Source: a virus. Taken from it: 64,000 nt of DNA. The notes under the pieces were generated by a model that saw only the letters and a program-made list of their open reading frames with translations, was not told where the DNA came from and did no database searches. This document shows, one piece after another, positions 52,783-62,183 of this stretch. The stretch covers positions 1-64,000 of IMG/VR virus record IMGVR_UViG_3300010160_000003. One strand, written 5' to 3'. Numbering within the stretch: the stretch's first letter is position 1; each line of letters starts with the position of its first letter. A program made the translations under genes and the position numbers.

Positions 52783-53299
52783 CAGTAATCACTTCTCCTT
52801 CTTTTGCAATGGTAGAAAGTCTTTTCATAATAATATCACGAACTTGTGGATGTTCTGAAGCAATATCTCTTAAAATTCCAACAAGAACTTCTTGTCGTCT
52901 TTCAATTTCAACCATTTCTTCTGCTAGTTCTTTGTTCTCAAGAAGACCAGCCTTTTGTAGCATATCAATTCTTCTTGATTCAATATCTAAAACTAATTTA
53001 ATTCCAGCAGTTTTAGCACTAAGGTTTGTTGACAGGCTTGCTTCATCAATAACTTCATAAGCCTTTGTAATTAATTTTGTATAGTGTGTGTCTGCTCCAA
53101 CCAAAGCCTCTTTTGCACGGGCACGAATAGCATCATTTGCAGATGCCATAACCTTCCACTCATTGATTAAAGACACAACACGAGTACGTGGAATTTCTAA
53201 TTCTTTAGAAATAACTGTTGGATCATTACCTTTAAGATATTCTGTTACTACTTGATTTACTTCATCAAGATGTTGAATAAGTTCTATCTCAGTTGACAT
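52763..53299 (-). CDS. Terminase small subunit-like protein
   Basis: 178 residues, helical. Residues ~10-50 form a helix-turn-helix (VTEYLKGNDPTVISKELEIPRTRVVSLINEW); the centre ASANDAIRARAKEALVGADTHYTKLITKAYEVIDEA is an oligomerisation core typical of TerS-like proteins. Position directly before terL supports DNA recognition for packaging. Confidence 0.75.
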   Translation of the reverse strand: MSTEIELIQHLDEVNQVVTEYLKGNDPTVISKELEIPRTRVVSLINEWKVMASANDAIRARAKEALVGADTHYTKLITKAYEVIDEASLSTNLSAKTAGIKLVLDIESRRIDMLQKAGLLENKELAEEMVEIERRQEVLVGILRDIASEHPQVRDIIMKRLSTIAKEGEVITVVHDVQ

Positions 53300-53531
53300 A
53301 CTTTCCCTCTAGTCTATTTATTTCATCTTTAATATAAAAAATGGCCTTTTCTAAATCTTGAATGGTTTTTGCTTCATCTTTAAGTCCTGCTCTCCACAAG
53401 TACTTAAAGGCATTACCAATGTTAAAGTTACGATGACGAGTAATTTGAATTGCTTCTATACCACTAGGGTCAGAAGTATAGTGAACGGGATGATTAACCT
53501 GGTCAACTGTAATGTTAAACTTTTCACTCAT
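53289..53531 (-). CDS. DUF3310 protein (80 aa)
   Basis: VNHPVHYTSDPSGIEAIQITRHRNFNIGNAFKYLWRAGLKDEAKTIQDLEKAIFYIKDEI: the VNHPxHY...GIExIxI...FNxGNAxKYxWRxGxK pattern is diagnostic for DUF3310 (sometimes called nucleotide-kinase-like). Start could be 53531 or 53537. Small regulator or enzyme; function unknown. Confidence 0.85.
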   Translation of the reverse strand: MSEKFNITVDQVNHPVHYTSDPSGIEAIQITRHRNFNIGNAFKYLWRAGLKDEAKTIQDLEKAIFYIKDEINRLEGKYVN

Positions 53532-53646
53532 CTTCATTCCAGTCTATATCAAAAGCATCTTCAAGATCTTTTAATGAAGAAAGTGCATAAGTAATTCCAA
53601 CTGCACCTACAATTGCTAGGGCTAGAATAATTTTCTTTTTATTCAT
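53524..53646 (-). CDS. Small membrane protein (40 aa)
   Basis: MNKKKIILALAIVGAVGITYALSSLKDLEDAFDIDWNEDE: one membrane helix then an acidic tail; the FDIDWNEDE end recurs in small phage membrane peptides. ATGA overlap with the HTH gene and overlap with DUF3310. Function unknown. Confidence 0.65.
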   Translation of the reverse strand: MNKKKIILALAIVGAVGITYALSSLKDLEDAFDIDWNEDE

Positions 53647-53798
53647 CGTTTAGACTTCCTTAGATTAAATTTAGCAAGGTATACGTAGATAGTCTCAACA
53701 CTGGCTCCGCACTCCTTTGCAATTTCTTCTGGGGTCTTCTTATCCACAAGATAACGCTTACGCATGAAAACTTCTGAAGTATACAGTTTAGCAGTCAT
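53643..53798 (-). CDS. Small helix-turn-helix protein (51 aa)
   Basis: MTAKLYTSEVFMRKRYLVDKKTPEEIAKECGASVETIYVYLAKFNLRKSKR: single HTH (TPEEIAKECGASVETIYVYLAKFNL) with basic tail, like sigma region 4 or TerS HTH. ATG 53798 preferred over a longer frame that overlaps the next gene. May regulate transcription or packaging. Confidence 0.75.
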   Translation of the reverse strand: MTAKLYTSEVFMRKRYLVDKKTPEEIAKECGASVETIYVYLAKFNLRKSKR

Positions 53799-53802
53799 AT
53801 TG

Positions 53803-54447
53803 TTATTTGTCAAGTTCTGTATCAATAACATCATAGTCATAAGCATTGGAGTCTTCAAGCATCCATTTATCGTAACTCTCAACATCCCATTTATTTGTAT
53901 TAATGAGTCTTTGTATAACTAGATCTTTTTTGGTAACAAATGAAGGTTCTTTTAGCCTTACCCGATTATTTGGCTGGATTGCAAAATTGCCATCGTCTCT
54001 TTGAATAACATGGCCACATTTATGCTGACCTGGATTTTCTGAATACCCGTCATCTAATATATTTGTCTCTGGGTTATGCCAATCCAGGGTAAATAAATAT
54101 GTTCCAGGAACGCTGGTCTTAGTTCTATCAAGATAGGACATCCTCATATTACTTAAGTTTTCAAACTTTGTTACTGAAACATATGGACTAAAAGAATTCC
54201 ATAAGACAAGATTTTGAATTGGTTCTTCTGGAACACCTGGCTTAGTGCAAAAAGCATTAATTGGCATTCTCCACCAGATACCACCATCCTCCATTAAGAA
54301 ATGGAACAAGGGGCTTCTACTTTTAATACTTGAAACACCAAATATGACGCATGGAAAATATTGGTCATGGCTATCTTCTTGGTCTCTTAAAAAGTTTCCA
54401 CGAACGTAGCACTCAATTGGTGGTATGTTTGCATTTAACTCTGGCAT
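53803..54447 (-). CDS. Conserved phage protein (214 aa)
   Basis: ECYVRGNFLRDQEDSHDQYFPCVIFGVSSIKSRSPLFHFLMEDGGIWWRMPINAFCTKPGVPE... and LFTLDWHNPETNILDDGYSENPGQHKCGHVIQRDDGNFAIQPNNRVRL: a widespread family in tailed phages with large genomes; no known activity. Coupled to the resolvase gene. Confidence 0.75.
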   Translation of the reverse strand: MPELNANIPPIECYVRGNFLRDQEDSHDQYFPCVIFGVSSIKSRSPLFHFLMEDGGIWWRMPINAFCTKPGVPEEPIQNLVLWNSFSPYVSVTKFENLSNMRMSYLDRTKTSVPGTYLFTLDWHNPETNILDDGYSENPGQHKCGHVIQRDDGNFAIQPNNRVRLKEPSFVTKKDLVIQRLINTNKWDVESYDKWMLEDSNAYDYDVIDTELDK

Positions 54448-55016
54448 TATTTATTATCTCCTATTGCTTTCTCCCAGTTTTTTATTGCCCAATGTCCAAT
54501 ACCACAGGCATCTGCAACATCATTATCAACTATATTTTTATCATACTGCATATTAATAAACCTAATAGTTTTTTGTTTTCTTATTTCTCTTTCATTTGAT
54601 TTGTGCCATGCTTCTGACTTACCTGGATTCTTTGATCTTATTAAAAACTTTTCATCTTTAGTTAATTTACCATTCCCTAAAAATATTTGCCAAGTAATTG
54701 GTGCAACCTTGCCAATGGCTTTTGTTCCAGACTGACCTGCTGCTCCAAGAATAGCACCCTGAACTAATGCAAGGTCTGCAGCGGTCTTGGGACTGTTCAT
54801 AAAGACAGTATGTTCAATTACTATTGCTTCAAAACCACTATAGTAATCAAAGAAAGCCTTAACCTTTTGCCCTGCATCCATAACTTTTTGGTATGTATCT
54901 TTACCTTCAAAGTTAATTTTTCCTATAGTTCCTAATGCTTTTTGTTGGGTATCAAACAAAGCAAAAGCAAGACTATTAGTACTAGCATCAATAGCACAAA
55001 TAGTTTTTGGCATCAT
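54447..55016 (-). CDS. RuvC-like Holliday-junction resolvase (189 aa)
   Basis: RNase H fold: PKTICAIDASTNSLAFALFD (first Asp), VIEHTVFMNSPKTAADLALVQGAILG (Glu), and NIVDNDVADACGIGHWA (Asp pair). Resolves branched DNA before packaging. Start at the first of two ATGs (55016/55013) after GGGG; a longer frame overlaps the zinc gene. Confidence 0.8.
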   Translation of the reverse strand: MMPKTICAIDASTNSLAFALFDTQQKALGTIGKINFEGKDTYQKVMDAGQKVKAFFDYYSGFEAIVIEHTVFMNSPKTAADLALVQGAILGAAGQSGTKAIGKVAPITWQIFLGNGKLTKDEKFLIRSKNPGKSEAWHKSNEREIRKQKTIRFINMQYDKNIVDNDVADACGIGHWAIKNWEKAIGDNK

Positions 55017-55029
55017 CTCTAATCCCCAT

Positions 55030-55320
55030 TTATTCTTGCTCATATTCAATATAACCTTTCAACTCTTTTAACATTTTTGTAACTGCCTTTTCGCTAACAT
55101 TACAGTTAGCACAAAATCCAGAATCGTTATAAATAGATAATTCTTGTCCACACCCTCCAAGACAAAGACGTACCTTGTTTTTTCTTTTTTGTCTTTTTGT
55201 GACAGCATATCTTTCTGCAATTTTTTCTTTAGTTGCAAGGTCTCTACAAACCTTGCTACAATAAATTTGATAACTTACTGCAGCCTTAAAAGATGAGTGG
55301 CAGATGCTACATAGTTTCAC
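55030..55320 (-). CDS. Small multi-Cys zinc protein (96 aa)
   Basis: MKLCSICHSSFKAAVSYQIYCSKVCRDLATKEKI (CxxC...CxxxC zinc knuckle) and LCLGGCGQELSIYNDSGFCANC (second knuckle) around a basic helix. Overlaps the Cas4-like gene by 14 bases. Possibly a nuclease or recombination partner. Confidence 0.7.
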   Translation of the reverse strand: MKLCSICHSSFKAAVSYQIYCSKVCRDLATKEKIAERYAVTKRQKRKNKVRLCLGGCGQELSIYNDSGFCANCNVSEKAVTKMLKELKGYIEYEQE

Positions 55321-56092
55321 GCAGTTCCTCCAGGGATGCTATCTTTATTACGCCCACCCCTGCTTCTCCGCAAGCCTTCTTAATAGGACAGTTCTTGCAG
55401 ATTTTTGAATTAGATCTATAGTTTTTTGTAGGAAGAGTTTTATCTTCCCATGCCTTACGAACATCACGCATCCACTGAAAAGCCATGTCAATCCACGCTC
55501 TATAGTGATCGTTTACTTCTACTGGAATAATTAATAGTTCATGATTATTTTTATTTTCATAAACTAGAATACCTTTGGATTTTTTAAGAACCTTCATATA
55601 AATAAGCAACTGAACTACGTGACCCATTTTTGGTTTGTTTGTACGCTTGCGGTACTCAAATACCTCATTGTTTGTTGTCTTAACTTCAACAACAATCTCA
55701 TCGCCCTTCCATTGAATAAAGTTATCCACATACCCAAAAATTGGTGGGTCATCATGGAATAACTTAAATTCAGAGTTAATTGAAATACCAGAGTTTTTAA
55801 ACGCTGCTTCAATTCGGCTATGAGAAAGAGTACCATTAGTCATGTTTGCTACCGCATAGGCATCTGAGTTATCTTCAAAAACTGCACCCTCAAAAGCAAG
55901 ATACCAGTATCTTGGACATTCACCATGACCGTATGCAATTGTAGACGGACCAAAAGTCTTTTTTTGTTTATGCTCAGGATCTCTTCCTACAAGATATCCT
56001 TGTTGAATAACATTAACTAATTCTTTTGCATCTATCTGTTCTGGTGTTTCAACTTCTTTAATCATTATTGTATGTAGTAAATTTTTTGTCAT
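55307..56092 (-). CDS. Cas4/RecB-like PD-(D/E)XK nuclease (261 aa)
   Basis: GECPRYWYLAF (first Cys of a 4Fe-4S site), GYVDNFIQWKGDEIVVEVKTT (Asp and E-x-K active site), QLLIYMKVL, and C-terminal CKNCPIKKACGE (three Cys). This is the Cas4-type exonuclease layout; phage copies act in recombination and end processing. No CRISPR array or other cas genes are present. Promoter TATACT and AAGGGG upstream. Confidence 0.85.
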   Translation of the reverse strand: MTKNLLHTIMIKEVETPEQIDAKELVNVIQQGYLVGRDPEHKQKKTFGPSTIAYGHGECPRYWYLAFEGAVFEDNSDAYAVANMTNGTLSHSRIEAAFKNSGISINSEFKLFHDDPPIFGYVDNFIQWKGDEIVVEVKTTNNEVFEYRKRTNKPKMGHVVQLLIYMKVLKKSKGILVYENKNNHELLIIPVEVNDHYRAWIDMAFQWMRDVRKAWEDKTLPTKNYRSNSKICKNCPIKKACGEAGVGVIKIASLEELRETM

Positions 56093-56129
56093 TATATCCC
56101 CTTGTTTATATAAGTATAGCAGGTTACGG

Positions 56130-56435
56130 TTATCGTATTAAATACTTAAGTGCTGAAACAAGAGAGTTAATTGATTCTGCTGCAGTATAATAAATGTTCT
56201 TTTTTGCTCTATTACTTTTGTCTACGTTGGCCATCCAAGTAGCCTTTAAAGCCATCTTAGCGGCTATAGCCTGGAGTCTAACAATTTCTAGACTTGCAAC
56301 CTGTATAGGGATATCTGGCTTAATGATAATCTTGGCAATCATTGTTAACGCTACTGTCAACTCTTCATCATCCATATACTCTGCAATTTCTGCTAATCCA
56401 TTGACCTGCTCAAGTGTTGTCTTTGTTGGTTCCAT
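56130..56435 (-). CDS. Helical protein (101 aa)
   Basis: LAEIAEYMDDEELTVALTMIAKIIIKPDIPIQVASLEIVRLQAIAAKMALKATWMANVDKSNRAKKNIYYTAAESINSLVSALKYLIR: conserved in phages next to recA-like genes; all helical. Function unknown. Overlaps the nuclease-like gene upstream. Confidence 0.7.
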   Translation of the reverse strand: MEPTKTTLEQVNGLAEIAEYMDDEELTVALTMIAKIIIKPDIPIQVASLEIVRLQAIAAKMALKATWMANVDKSNRAKKNIYYTAAESINSLVSALKYLIR

Positions 56436-56721
56436 TATTATTCTCCTTTATTAATTGTTCTAACATATCTAATTCTATTATAGCAAGGCGTACCTTTTGT
56501 GTCCCCTCGCCAAGCACGATAACCAAAGCAGGATCCATACTTTTCTTTAATGCATCAGTTGTGGCCTTAGCCCAAACATCTTGGTTTAATGTAAAAGATT
56601 TTGAACATTCTTTAAAGTCTATTACAAAATTATTCCAGGAAGCATCGCCTTTGGTGTTGTTGCGACCACTATTCTTATGTTGTTTGGCACCTATTCTTTT
56701 AGATTCTGATCTTTCACTCAT
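56410..56721 (-). CDS. Resolvase/nuclease-like small protein (103 aa)
   Basis: MSERSESKRIGAKQHKNSGRNNTKGDASWNNFVIDFKECSKSFTLNQDVWAKATTDALKKSMDPALVIVLGEG...VRLAIIE: the G-R...GDA / F-V-I-D-F-K / PALVIVLGEG order matches small PD-(D/E)XK Holliday-junction resolvase-like proteins (D-x-K core). ATG 56721 fits better than a longer frame overlapping the zinc gene. Confidence 0.7.
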   Translation of the reverse strand: MSERSESKRIGAKQHKNSGRNNTKGDASWNNFVIDFKECSKSFTLNQDVWAKATTDALKKSMDPALVIVLGEGTQKVRLAIIELDMLEQLIKENNNGTNKDNT

Positions 56722-56899
56722 CTTCAAAATCCCTTTTTTTCTTTTTAGATGGAATAAGACCAACTCTTGATACATGTTTTGATGTGCACATCCAAGTAGC
56801 ATCCCCCGTTTCAGACCAAAGCCTTAAAGAGGTAACTGGTAATTTGCATTTTTGACAAATAAACTCACCAGCAAAAACCTTAAAATCTCTTTCAGCCAT
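56714..56899 (-). CDS. Small zinc-binding protein (61 aa)
   Basis: MAERDFKVFAGEFICQKCKLPVTSLRLWSETGDATWMCTSKHVSRVGLIPSKKKKRDFEDE: CxxC...C...H zinc site with a Lys-rich tail. ATG 56899 overlaps the RecA stop. Function unknown. Confidence 0.65.
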   Translation of the reverse strand: MAERDFKVFAGEFICQKCKLPVTSLRLWSETGDATWMCTSKHVSRVGLIPSKKKKRDFEDE

Positions 56900-57905
56900 T
56901 GGCAAGTTTGTCCTTTAAACTTTTTTGTAAGTCAAGATCTTCTCTGACACGACTAATAAAACCTTCTCTGCCTTGAACCTTTGTGCCATCATCAAGTTGA
57001 TACCAAGCACCAGTACGATTAACAAGTCCTATTGATTCTGCTGTGTCAACCAAATCACCAATAGCATCAATACCAATATCGTCACCTCTAAAATAAAAAT
57101 CATACTCACCAGATTGAAATCCTGGAGAAGTTTTAGAAAATTGTAACTCCCAACGAATCTTTCTTCCAATCTTTTCTTCAATTAATTTATCGCCTATCTT
57201 AATTTTTCCCTTAATTGCTTGATTTTCGGACTCGGAACTAAATAACTTAATAATGCAAGAAGAATAAAACTTAGTAGCCTGACCACCAGAAGGCTGCTGG
57301 CTAGTATACATAGCATTAATATTATTACGAGACTGGGAAATAAGAACAAGAAGAGTAGGCTTAACCTTGTTATTAGCATAATTAAGCATTTTCCATGCAT
57401 TACTAAAGTCACGTGATTCTGCTCCAATCTGTTTTGTGTTTTCTAAAGCCTTCATATCATCAGTGTCTTTCTCAAAGTAAATTGCAGGAAGCATTGATGT
57501 AATAGAGTCTATCACGATAATATCTACTCCAGCATTAATAAGACCAACACCTACATCTACCATGTCGCTTATTGTTCTTGCTTGTGAATAAATTAATTTT
57601 GTTGGATCTACCCCAAGTTTTATTGCCCAGTCTTCAGAGTATGACATTTCAGAGTCGATCCACGCACATACCTTACCTTCTTTTTGTGCTAAAGCAATCA
57701 TTTGAAGGCACATAGATGACTTTGCAGAAGACTTACTTCCCCAAACTAATACCTGTCTGCCGTATGGTAGTCCTCCACCTAGTGCACGGTTTAATCCAAA
57801 ACTGGGTGTTGGTTGATGATCAAAGTTTATTCCAACACCACTCCCTAGCCTCTTTCTTAATTTAGGGTCTAGTTGTGCTAATACTTCTTCTATTGTTACT
57901 GACAT
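56892..57905 (-). CDS. recA: RecA/UvsX-like recombinase (337 aa)
   Basis: Walker A GSKSSAKSS (residues 56-64), a divergent P-loop that keeps A-K-S; Walker B VDIIVIDSITSMLP near 127-136; LLVLISQSRNN as the catalytic Gln region. About the length of bacterial RecA core. Forms filaments for strand exchange in replication and repair. One-base overlap with the MazG-like gene. Confidence 0.9.
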   Translation of the reverse strand: MSVTIEEVLAQLDPKLRKRLGSGVGINFDHQPTPSFGLNRALGGGLPYGRQVLVWGSKSSAKSSMCLQMIALAQKEGKVCAWIDSEMSYSEDWAIKLGVDPTKLIYSQARTISDMVDVGVGLINAGVDIIVIDSITSMLPAIYFEKDTDDMKALENTKQIGAESRDFSNAWKMLNYANNKVKPTLLVLISQSRNNINAMYTSQQPSGGQATKFYSSCIIKLFSSESENQAIKGKIKIGDKLIEEKIGRKIRWELQFSKTSPGFQSGEYDFYFRGDDIGIDAIGDLVDTAESIGLVNRTGAWYQLDDGTKVQGREGFISRVREDLDLQKSLKDKLANG

Positions 57906-58234
57906 TAAAATCGTACCCCGTGTTTTTCTGGTCTAGTTTTATTAAAGTTAATTTTTTCTTCCATTGCATAATCAAGGGATAACTTAGTATACCCTGCTTC
58001 AACCATTCCTGCATATAGATCAAGTGTGCGAATAATAATGTCTGCAAACTCTTTAGTAATTTCTTCTTCACCTTTATCTTTACGTACCGCTTCCATTACT
58101 TCTGTTACTTCAGAAACAATCATCATACATTGTTTTGCAATAAAAATATCATTAACCACTGCTGGCCAAAATCCTTTTTCAACTGCATTTTTGTGCAACT
58201 CTATTGCTAAATTGTCAAATACATTGTTATACAT
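57905..58234 (-). CDS. MazG-like nucleotide pyrophosphohydrolase (109 aa)
   Basis: MIVSEVTEVMEAVRKDKGEEEITKEFADIIIRTLDL: E-x-x-E and E-x-x-D helices of the all-alpha NTP pyrophosphatase family. May cleanse nucleotide pools or lower alarmone-like signals during infection. Overlaps the polymerase stop. Confidence 0.85.
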   Translation of the reverse strand: MYNNVFDNLAIELHKNAVEKGFWPAVVNDIFIAKQCMMIVSEVTEVMEAVRKDKGEEEITKEFADIIIRTLDLYAGMVEAGYTKLSLDYAMEEKINFNKTRPEKHGVRF

Positions 58235-61200
58235 TTATATCCTCCAGTGTTATTGTTCCATCTTTTGTTTTACCAAAACTAAATTTATATGCCTTGCCTT
58301 CTTCAATATTCATGTAGGCTTTTGGAAATGCCGTTGGAAATACTGTTATAGAGTGTAAGTCTCTGCTGGTATCTGCTAAAGTTAATGAAGCCATCTTCTT
58401 TCCAGCCTTTGTAATTCTAGGCTTAAAAGAAACTACAAACATTTCATTATCTTTATACGGTAGTTGTTTATATCCTAAGAATCTTACAAGAGCATTTGAA
58501 GATCCTTTTATTTCATCAACGGGGATTGCAGAAACAATCCTGTTATCATTTGCAAGAATAAGATAAGTACGACCTGTCTCAATGGTGGTTGCTTCTTCAT
58601 CAAATATACCAACGCTGCCCGTTTTATCTAGAATCTCAACTCGTGACCAACCCTTTCCTCGTTTAATTGCCTTGACCATTCCCATTAAAATAAATGATCC
58701 CTTCTCTTCAAAAGAATCAACATCCTGTATAAATGCGTAGTAGTGAGATGGAATTGTAATGTTAAACTCTGGAAGATTTAAGAACTCGTATAAGTTTTCT
58801 TTAATTTCTGCATCATTTCGTGGTTGATCTGAGAATGTTGCTCCACCAATAACACGTAATGCATTTAATGCACGGCTATTTACCCCATTGCCTTTTGTAA
58901 AAGTAAACTCTTCAAGTTGTTTATAGGATGTAAATGGACGAGCAGCAATATATTTTTCTGCAATGTTTGTTGATATAAACTTAATACCAGTCAAACCAAA
59001 ACGAATACCCTTGCCTTCAATCTTAAAATCTAAATCAGAATCATTAATGTGTGGAAGTTTAATCGGAATGTTCATTCTTTTTGCTTCAATTAGATACTCT
59101 GTTCTTGCATCCTTATCCTTTTCATTTTTTAAAAGGGCAAACATAAACTCAAGTGGATAATAATACTTTAGCCATGCTGTCCAATAGGATAGGGTTGAAT
59201 ATGCTACTGCGTGAGACTTATTAAATGAATACCCTGCATGAGCCTCAAAGTCATGCCATAAATCACGAGCATCATTAGGAGCAATATAAGCAGAGGCACC
59301 AGAAACAAACTGCTCTTTGTATACATCAAACTCTTTTGCGTTTTTCTTCTTACCAATAATCTTTCTAACCTTATCAGCATCCGACATTGACATACCACCA
59401 AGGTGTACGCAAGCCTGCATAACTTGTTCCTGGTATAAAATACACCCATATGTATCAGAAGTAAATGGCTTCATAATTTGATGACTATATGAAACATTTT
59501 GCTTTCCATGTTTACGAGCAATATAATCTTTACCAATTGTGTTCATTGCACCTGGACGAACTAAAGCATTAGATGCTGCAAGTTCATCAAAATTCTTTAC
59601 ACCCATTTTAACTAAAAGGTTTGTATATGGAGTTGCTTCGCATTGAAACACACCCTTTGTGTAACCATCAGAAAGCATTTCATAAACTTTTGGATCTGCC
59701 ATATCAATAGATAGTAATTCAATATCTTTATAATGATTTTGTTTAATCATTGATACTGCATCTTGAATAACGCTAAGAGTCTTAAGTCCTAGTGCATCTA
59801 TTTTTATAAGCCCGATGCGTTCAGCCTCTTCCATGTCGACACCAACCACAGGTATACGTTCATCAGACCCAGGAGAAGATCTCGTTTCCAACGGAGCAAA
59901 CCTAAAAATTGGATCTTTGCTAGTGACCACACCAGCAGCGTGTATACCAGTACCACGAATACGACCACGTAATTGTTCACCATAAACCTCCACCTCTGGA
60001 TATTTTTCTCTAAACTCTCTTGTTGACTTAGAACTACAGAAGTCTTCCCAAGTATCTACTAATTTTAAAACCTTGTTAACATCTGTTAAAGGAATATCTA
60101 AAACTCGTGCAACATCTCGCACAACTCCTTTGTCTTTAAATTGTAAGAAGGTGGCAATAGATGCAACATGTCGATATTGTCTAACTAAATAATCTTTAAC
60201 TTCATCACGGCGAGTATCTTGAATATCGGTATCAATATCAGGAAAGTCGTTGCGATCTGGGTTAATAAAACGGAAAAACAAAAGTCCATGTTTAATTGGA
60301 TCAATATCTGTAATACCAAGGCAATAACAAACCAAAGAACCAGCAGAAGACCCACGACCAGGACCAACCATAATTCCCTCTTTCTTTGCCCAAGCAATCA
60401 TGCTTTGAACTACAAGAAAGTATGGAGCAAACTTTTTATTTTTAATGATTTCAAGTTCTTCTTCAACTCTGGCAATATACTCTGGGTTATCTAAAAGGCC
60501 TCTGCTCTCCAAACCTTCATAAGCAATCTTTTTAAGTTCTTTGTCAGGGCTCTTGTACTGTACTGGCAGTAGGTTAAGACCTTCTTGAATGTCATAGTCT
60601 TCTACTGTATCTGCTAATAATAAAGTGTTTGAGTAGATGTCTGGTCGATCAATACCCTGCAATTCCATGGCTGATTTAATTTCTTTATAGGACAGAAGGT
60701 GTATATCAAACTTATTAAATGTTATTTGGCGGTCTTTACCATAAAGGTAATCAAGTCTATCCATCATAGAAGAATGCTTTGATGCCTTTGCAAATGTTGT
60801 TTCTTTAACAACCTTGGCGTGTGTATTCATTAAAAGTTTAAACTCTTGAATTTCTTTTTGTGAGGGATCAGAATGATGACAATCTGGTGTAACAATAACT
60901 TTAATATTAAACTCATCGGCAAGTTCTATAAGATATTTGTTAATGTGTGCTTCGGTGTGTGGCATTACCTCAATATAATAATCACTGCCAAAACGTTCTT
61001 TAAACCAAGTAATATATTTTTTGGCAAGAGCAAACTCTTCTTCTTCTAATGCTTTTACAAGAACGCTGCTTGGACATGCAGAAGAAACAATAATTCCTTC
61101 TTTATACTTTTCCAATATAGTAAAATCAAATCGTGGCTTTTTAAAGAAACCATCTGTCCAAGACAGTTCACTAATCTTGTTAAGGTTTTCTAAACCTATT

Positions 61201-61499
61201 TTATTCTTGGCTAGAAGGATAATGTGGTTATAGACAAGATCTTGTTGACCTTCTCTTTCAGACTTATCTCTTGTATCAGAGATATCTGCACACATGTATC
61301 CTTCTAGACCTAGAATTGGCTTAATGCCCTTTGCTTTTGCAACTCGGTACAGTTCCCTATGCCCAGATAATGTTCCGTGATCTGTGATAGCCAAGGCTGG
61401 CATACCAAGTTCAACTGCTCGGTCTATATATTCTTCTGGAGTAGCAATCCCATCAAACAAACTAAAATGGGTATGGACATGTAAGCCTACGTAGTTCAT
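58227..61499 (-). CDS. dnaE: DNA polymerase III alpha subunit, DnaE-type (1090 aa)
   Basis: N-terminal PHP domain (HVHTHFSLFDG residues 7-17, ITDHGTLSGH ~39-48), then the C-family polymerase with GPGRGSSAGSLVCYCLGI and PDIDTDIQD (catalytic Asp pair), YGCILYQEQVMQ, and AGYSFNKSHAVAYS finger motif. A C-terminal OB-like part follows. Start 61499 lies one base after the SSB stop; a longer frame overlaps SSB. Phage carries its own replicative polymerase of bacterial type. Confidence 0.95.
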   Translation of the reverse strand: MNYVGLHVHTHFSLFDGIATPEEYIDRAVELGMPALAITDHGTLSGHRELYRVAKAKGIKPILGLEGYMCADISDTRDKSEREGQQDLVYNHIILLAKNKIGLENLNKISELSWTDGFFKKPRFDFTILEKYKEGIIVSSACPSSVLVKALEEEEFALAKKYITWFKERFGSDYYIEVMPHTEAHINKYLIELADEFNIKVIVTPDCHHSDPSQKEIQEFKLLMNTHAKVVKETTFAKASKHSSMMDRLDYLYGKDRQITFNKFDIHLLSYKEIKSAMELQGIDRPDIYSNTLLLADTVEDYDIQEGLNLLPVQYKSPDKELKKIAYEGLESRGLLDNPEYIARVEEELEIIKNKKFAPYFLVVQSMIAWAKKEGIMVGPGRGSSAGSLVCYCLGITDIDPIKHGLLFFRFINPDRNDFPDIDTDIQDTRRDEVKDYLVRQYRHVASIATFLQFKDKGVVRDVARVLDIPLTDVNKVLKLVDTWEDFCSSKSTREFREKYPEVEVYGEQLRGRIRGTGIHAAGVVTSKDPIFRFAPLETRSSPGSDERIPVVGVDMEEAERIGLIKIDALGLKTLSVIQDAVSMIKQNHYKDIELLSIDMADPKVYEMLSDGYTKGVFQCEATPYTNLLVKMGVKNFDELAASNALVRPGAMNTIGKDYIARKHGKQNVSYSHQIMKPFTSDTYGCILYQEQVMQACVHLGGMSMSDADKVRKIIGKKKNAKEFDVYKEQFVSGASAYIAPNDARDLWHDFEAHAGYSFNKSHAVAYSTLSYWTAWLKYYYPLEFMFALLKNEKDKDARTEYLIEAKRMNIPIKLPHINDSDLDFKIEGKGIRFGLTGIKFISTNIAEKYIAARPFTSYKQLEEFTFTKGNGVNSRALNALRVIGGATFSDQPRNDAEIKENLYEFLNLPEFNITIPSHYYAFIQDVDSFEEKGSFILMGMVKAIKRGKGWSRVEILDKTGSVGIFDEEATTIETGRTYLILANDNRIVSAIPVDEIKGSSNALVRFLGYKQLPYKDNEMFVVSFKPRITKAGKKMASLTLADTSRDLHSITVFPTAFPKAYMNIEEGKAYKFSFGKTKDGTITLEDINV

Positions 61500-61500
61500 A

Positions 61501-62157
61501 CTACCAATCAGCGTTAGTTGATGAGGTAGTAGAAGGGCCATCAAAGCCCAAGTAGAACGCTTCTTGTTCCGCATATGGAATCTTCTTTAGTGCTGACTCC
61601 AATGGATATGGTTCGATTGTTCCCCAGTTAAATGGTTCTTTATCTGGTGCTGAAGGAATTAATGTGTAGTTGGTTTCAGTACCCTGACCATTACGCTTTA
61701 ACTTCCATAATACGTTTGAGATGCTTCCTGTTTCAAGTGCATACTCACGAATAGTATTAAATGATGACTGCTTACTAATTCCCATGTTCCAAATTGCAAC
61801 ATATGGTGCTTCAATTCCATCATCAACAAGTACGTTGCAATAGAAACGTAGACGGGCTCTCCAGCCAGCCTTCATATCTTTGCGGTGCATTTCTTCTGCC
61901 CAGTCACGACCTTCTGATTCCATTGTGTCTACAGCCTTGCGCTTATAGTCCTTTGGATTTGTGTGCTCCTTGACAACTAGTGCAAGGCCACGCTTTTCGT
62001 TATAGTTTGCTGAGTCTTCATCTAACTCCTCAACAAATCGAATCTTTACTGACTGACCGTCTGCAAGTTTTAACCACTTTACTTTTGGTCCATCATTTTC
62101 ATACTTTGGCTTTTCGAGCAGGGTTTCTATATTCTTTAATCCCTTTACAATGCTCAT
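61501..62157 (-). CDS. Single-stranded DNA-binding protein-like (218 aa)
   Basis: PKYENDGPKVKWLKLADGQSVKIRFVEELDEDS at the start, WRARLRFYCNVLVDDGIEAPYVAIWNMGISKQSSFNTIREYALETGSISNVLWKLKRNGQGTETNYTLIPSA in the core: an OB-type SSB of the kind next to phage polymerases (gp32-like layout). Acidic/aromatic tail. AAGGAG ribosome site. Confidence 0.8.
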   Translation of the reverse strand: MSIVKGLKNIETLLEKPKYENDGPKVKWLKLADGQSVKIRFVEELDEDSANYNEKRGLALVVKEHTNPKDYKRKAVDTMESEGRDWAEEMHRKDMKAGWRARLRFYCNVLVDDGIEAPYVAIWNMGISKQSSFNTIREYALETGSISNVLWKLKRNGQGTETNYTLIPSAPDKEPFNWGTIEPYPLESALKKIPYAEQEAFYLGFDGPSTTSSTNADW

Positions 62158-62183
62158 ATTTTATCTCCTTCGTGTTGTTTATA

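Noticed and set aside
55307-56092. CRISPR-Cas adaptation locus suggested by the Cas4-like gene
   Set aside because: No repeat-spacer array, cas1 or cas2 anywhere in the window; phage Cas4-like nucleases usually act in recombination.
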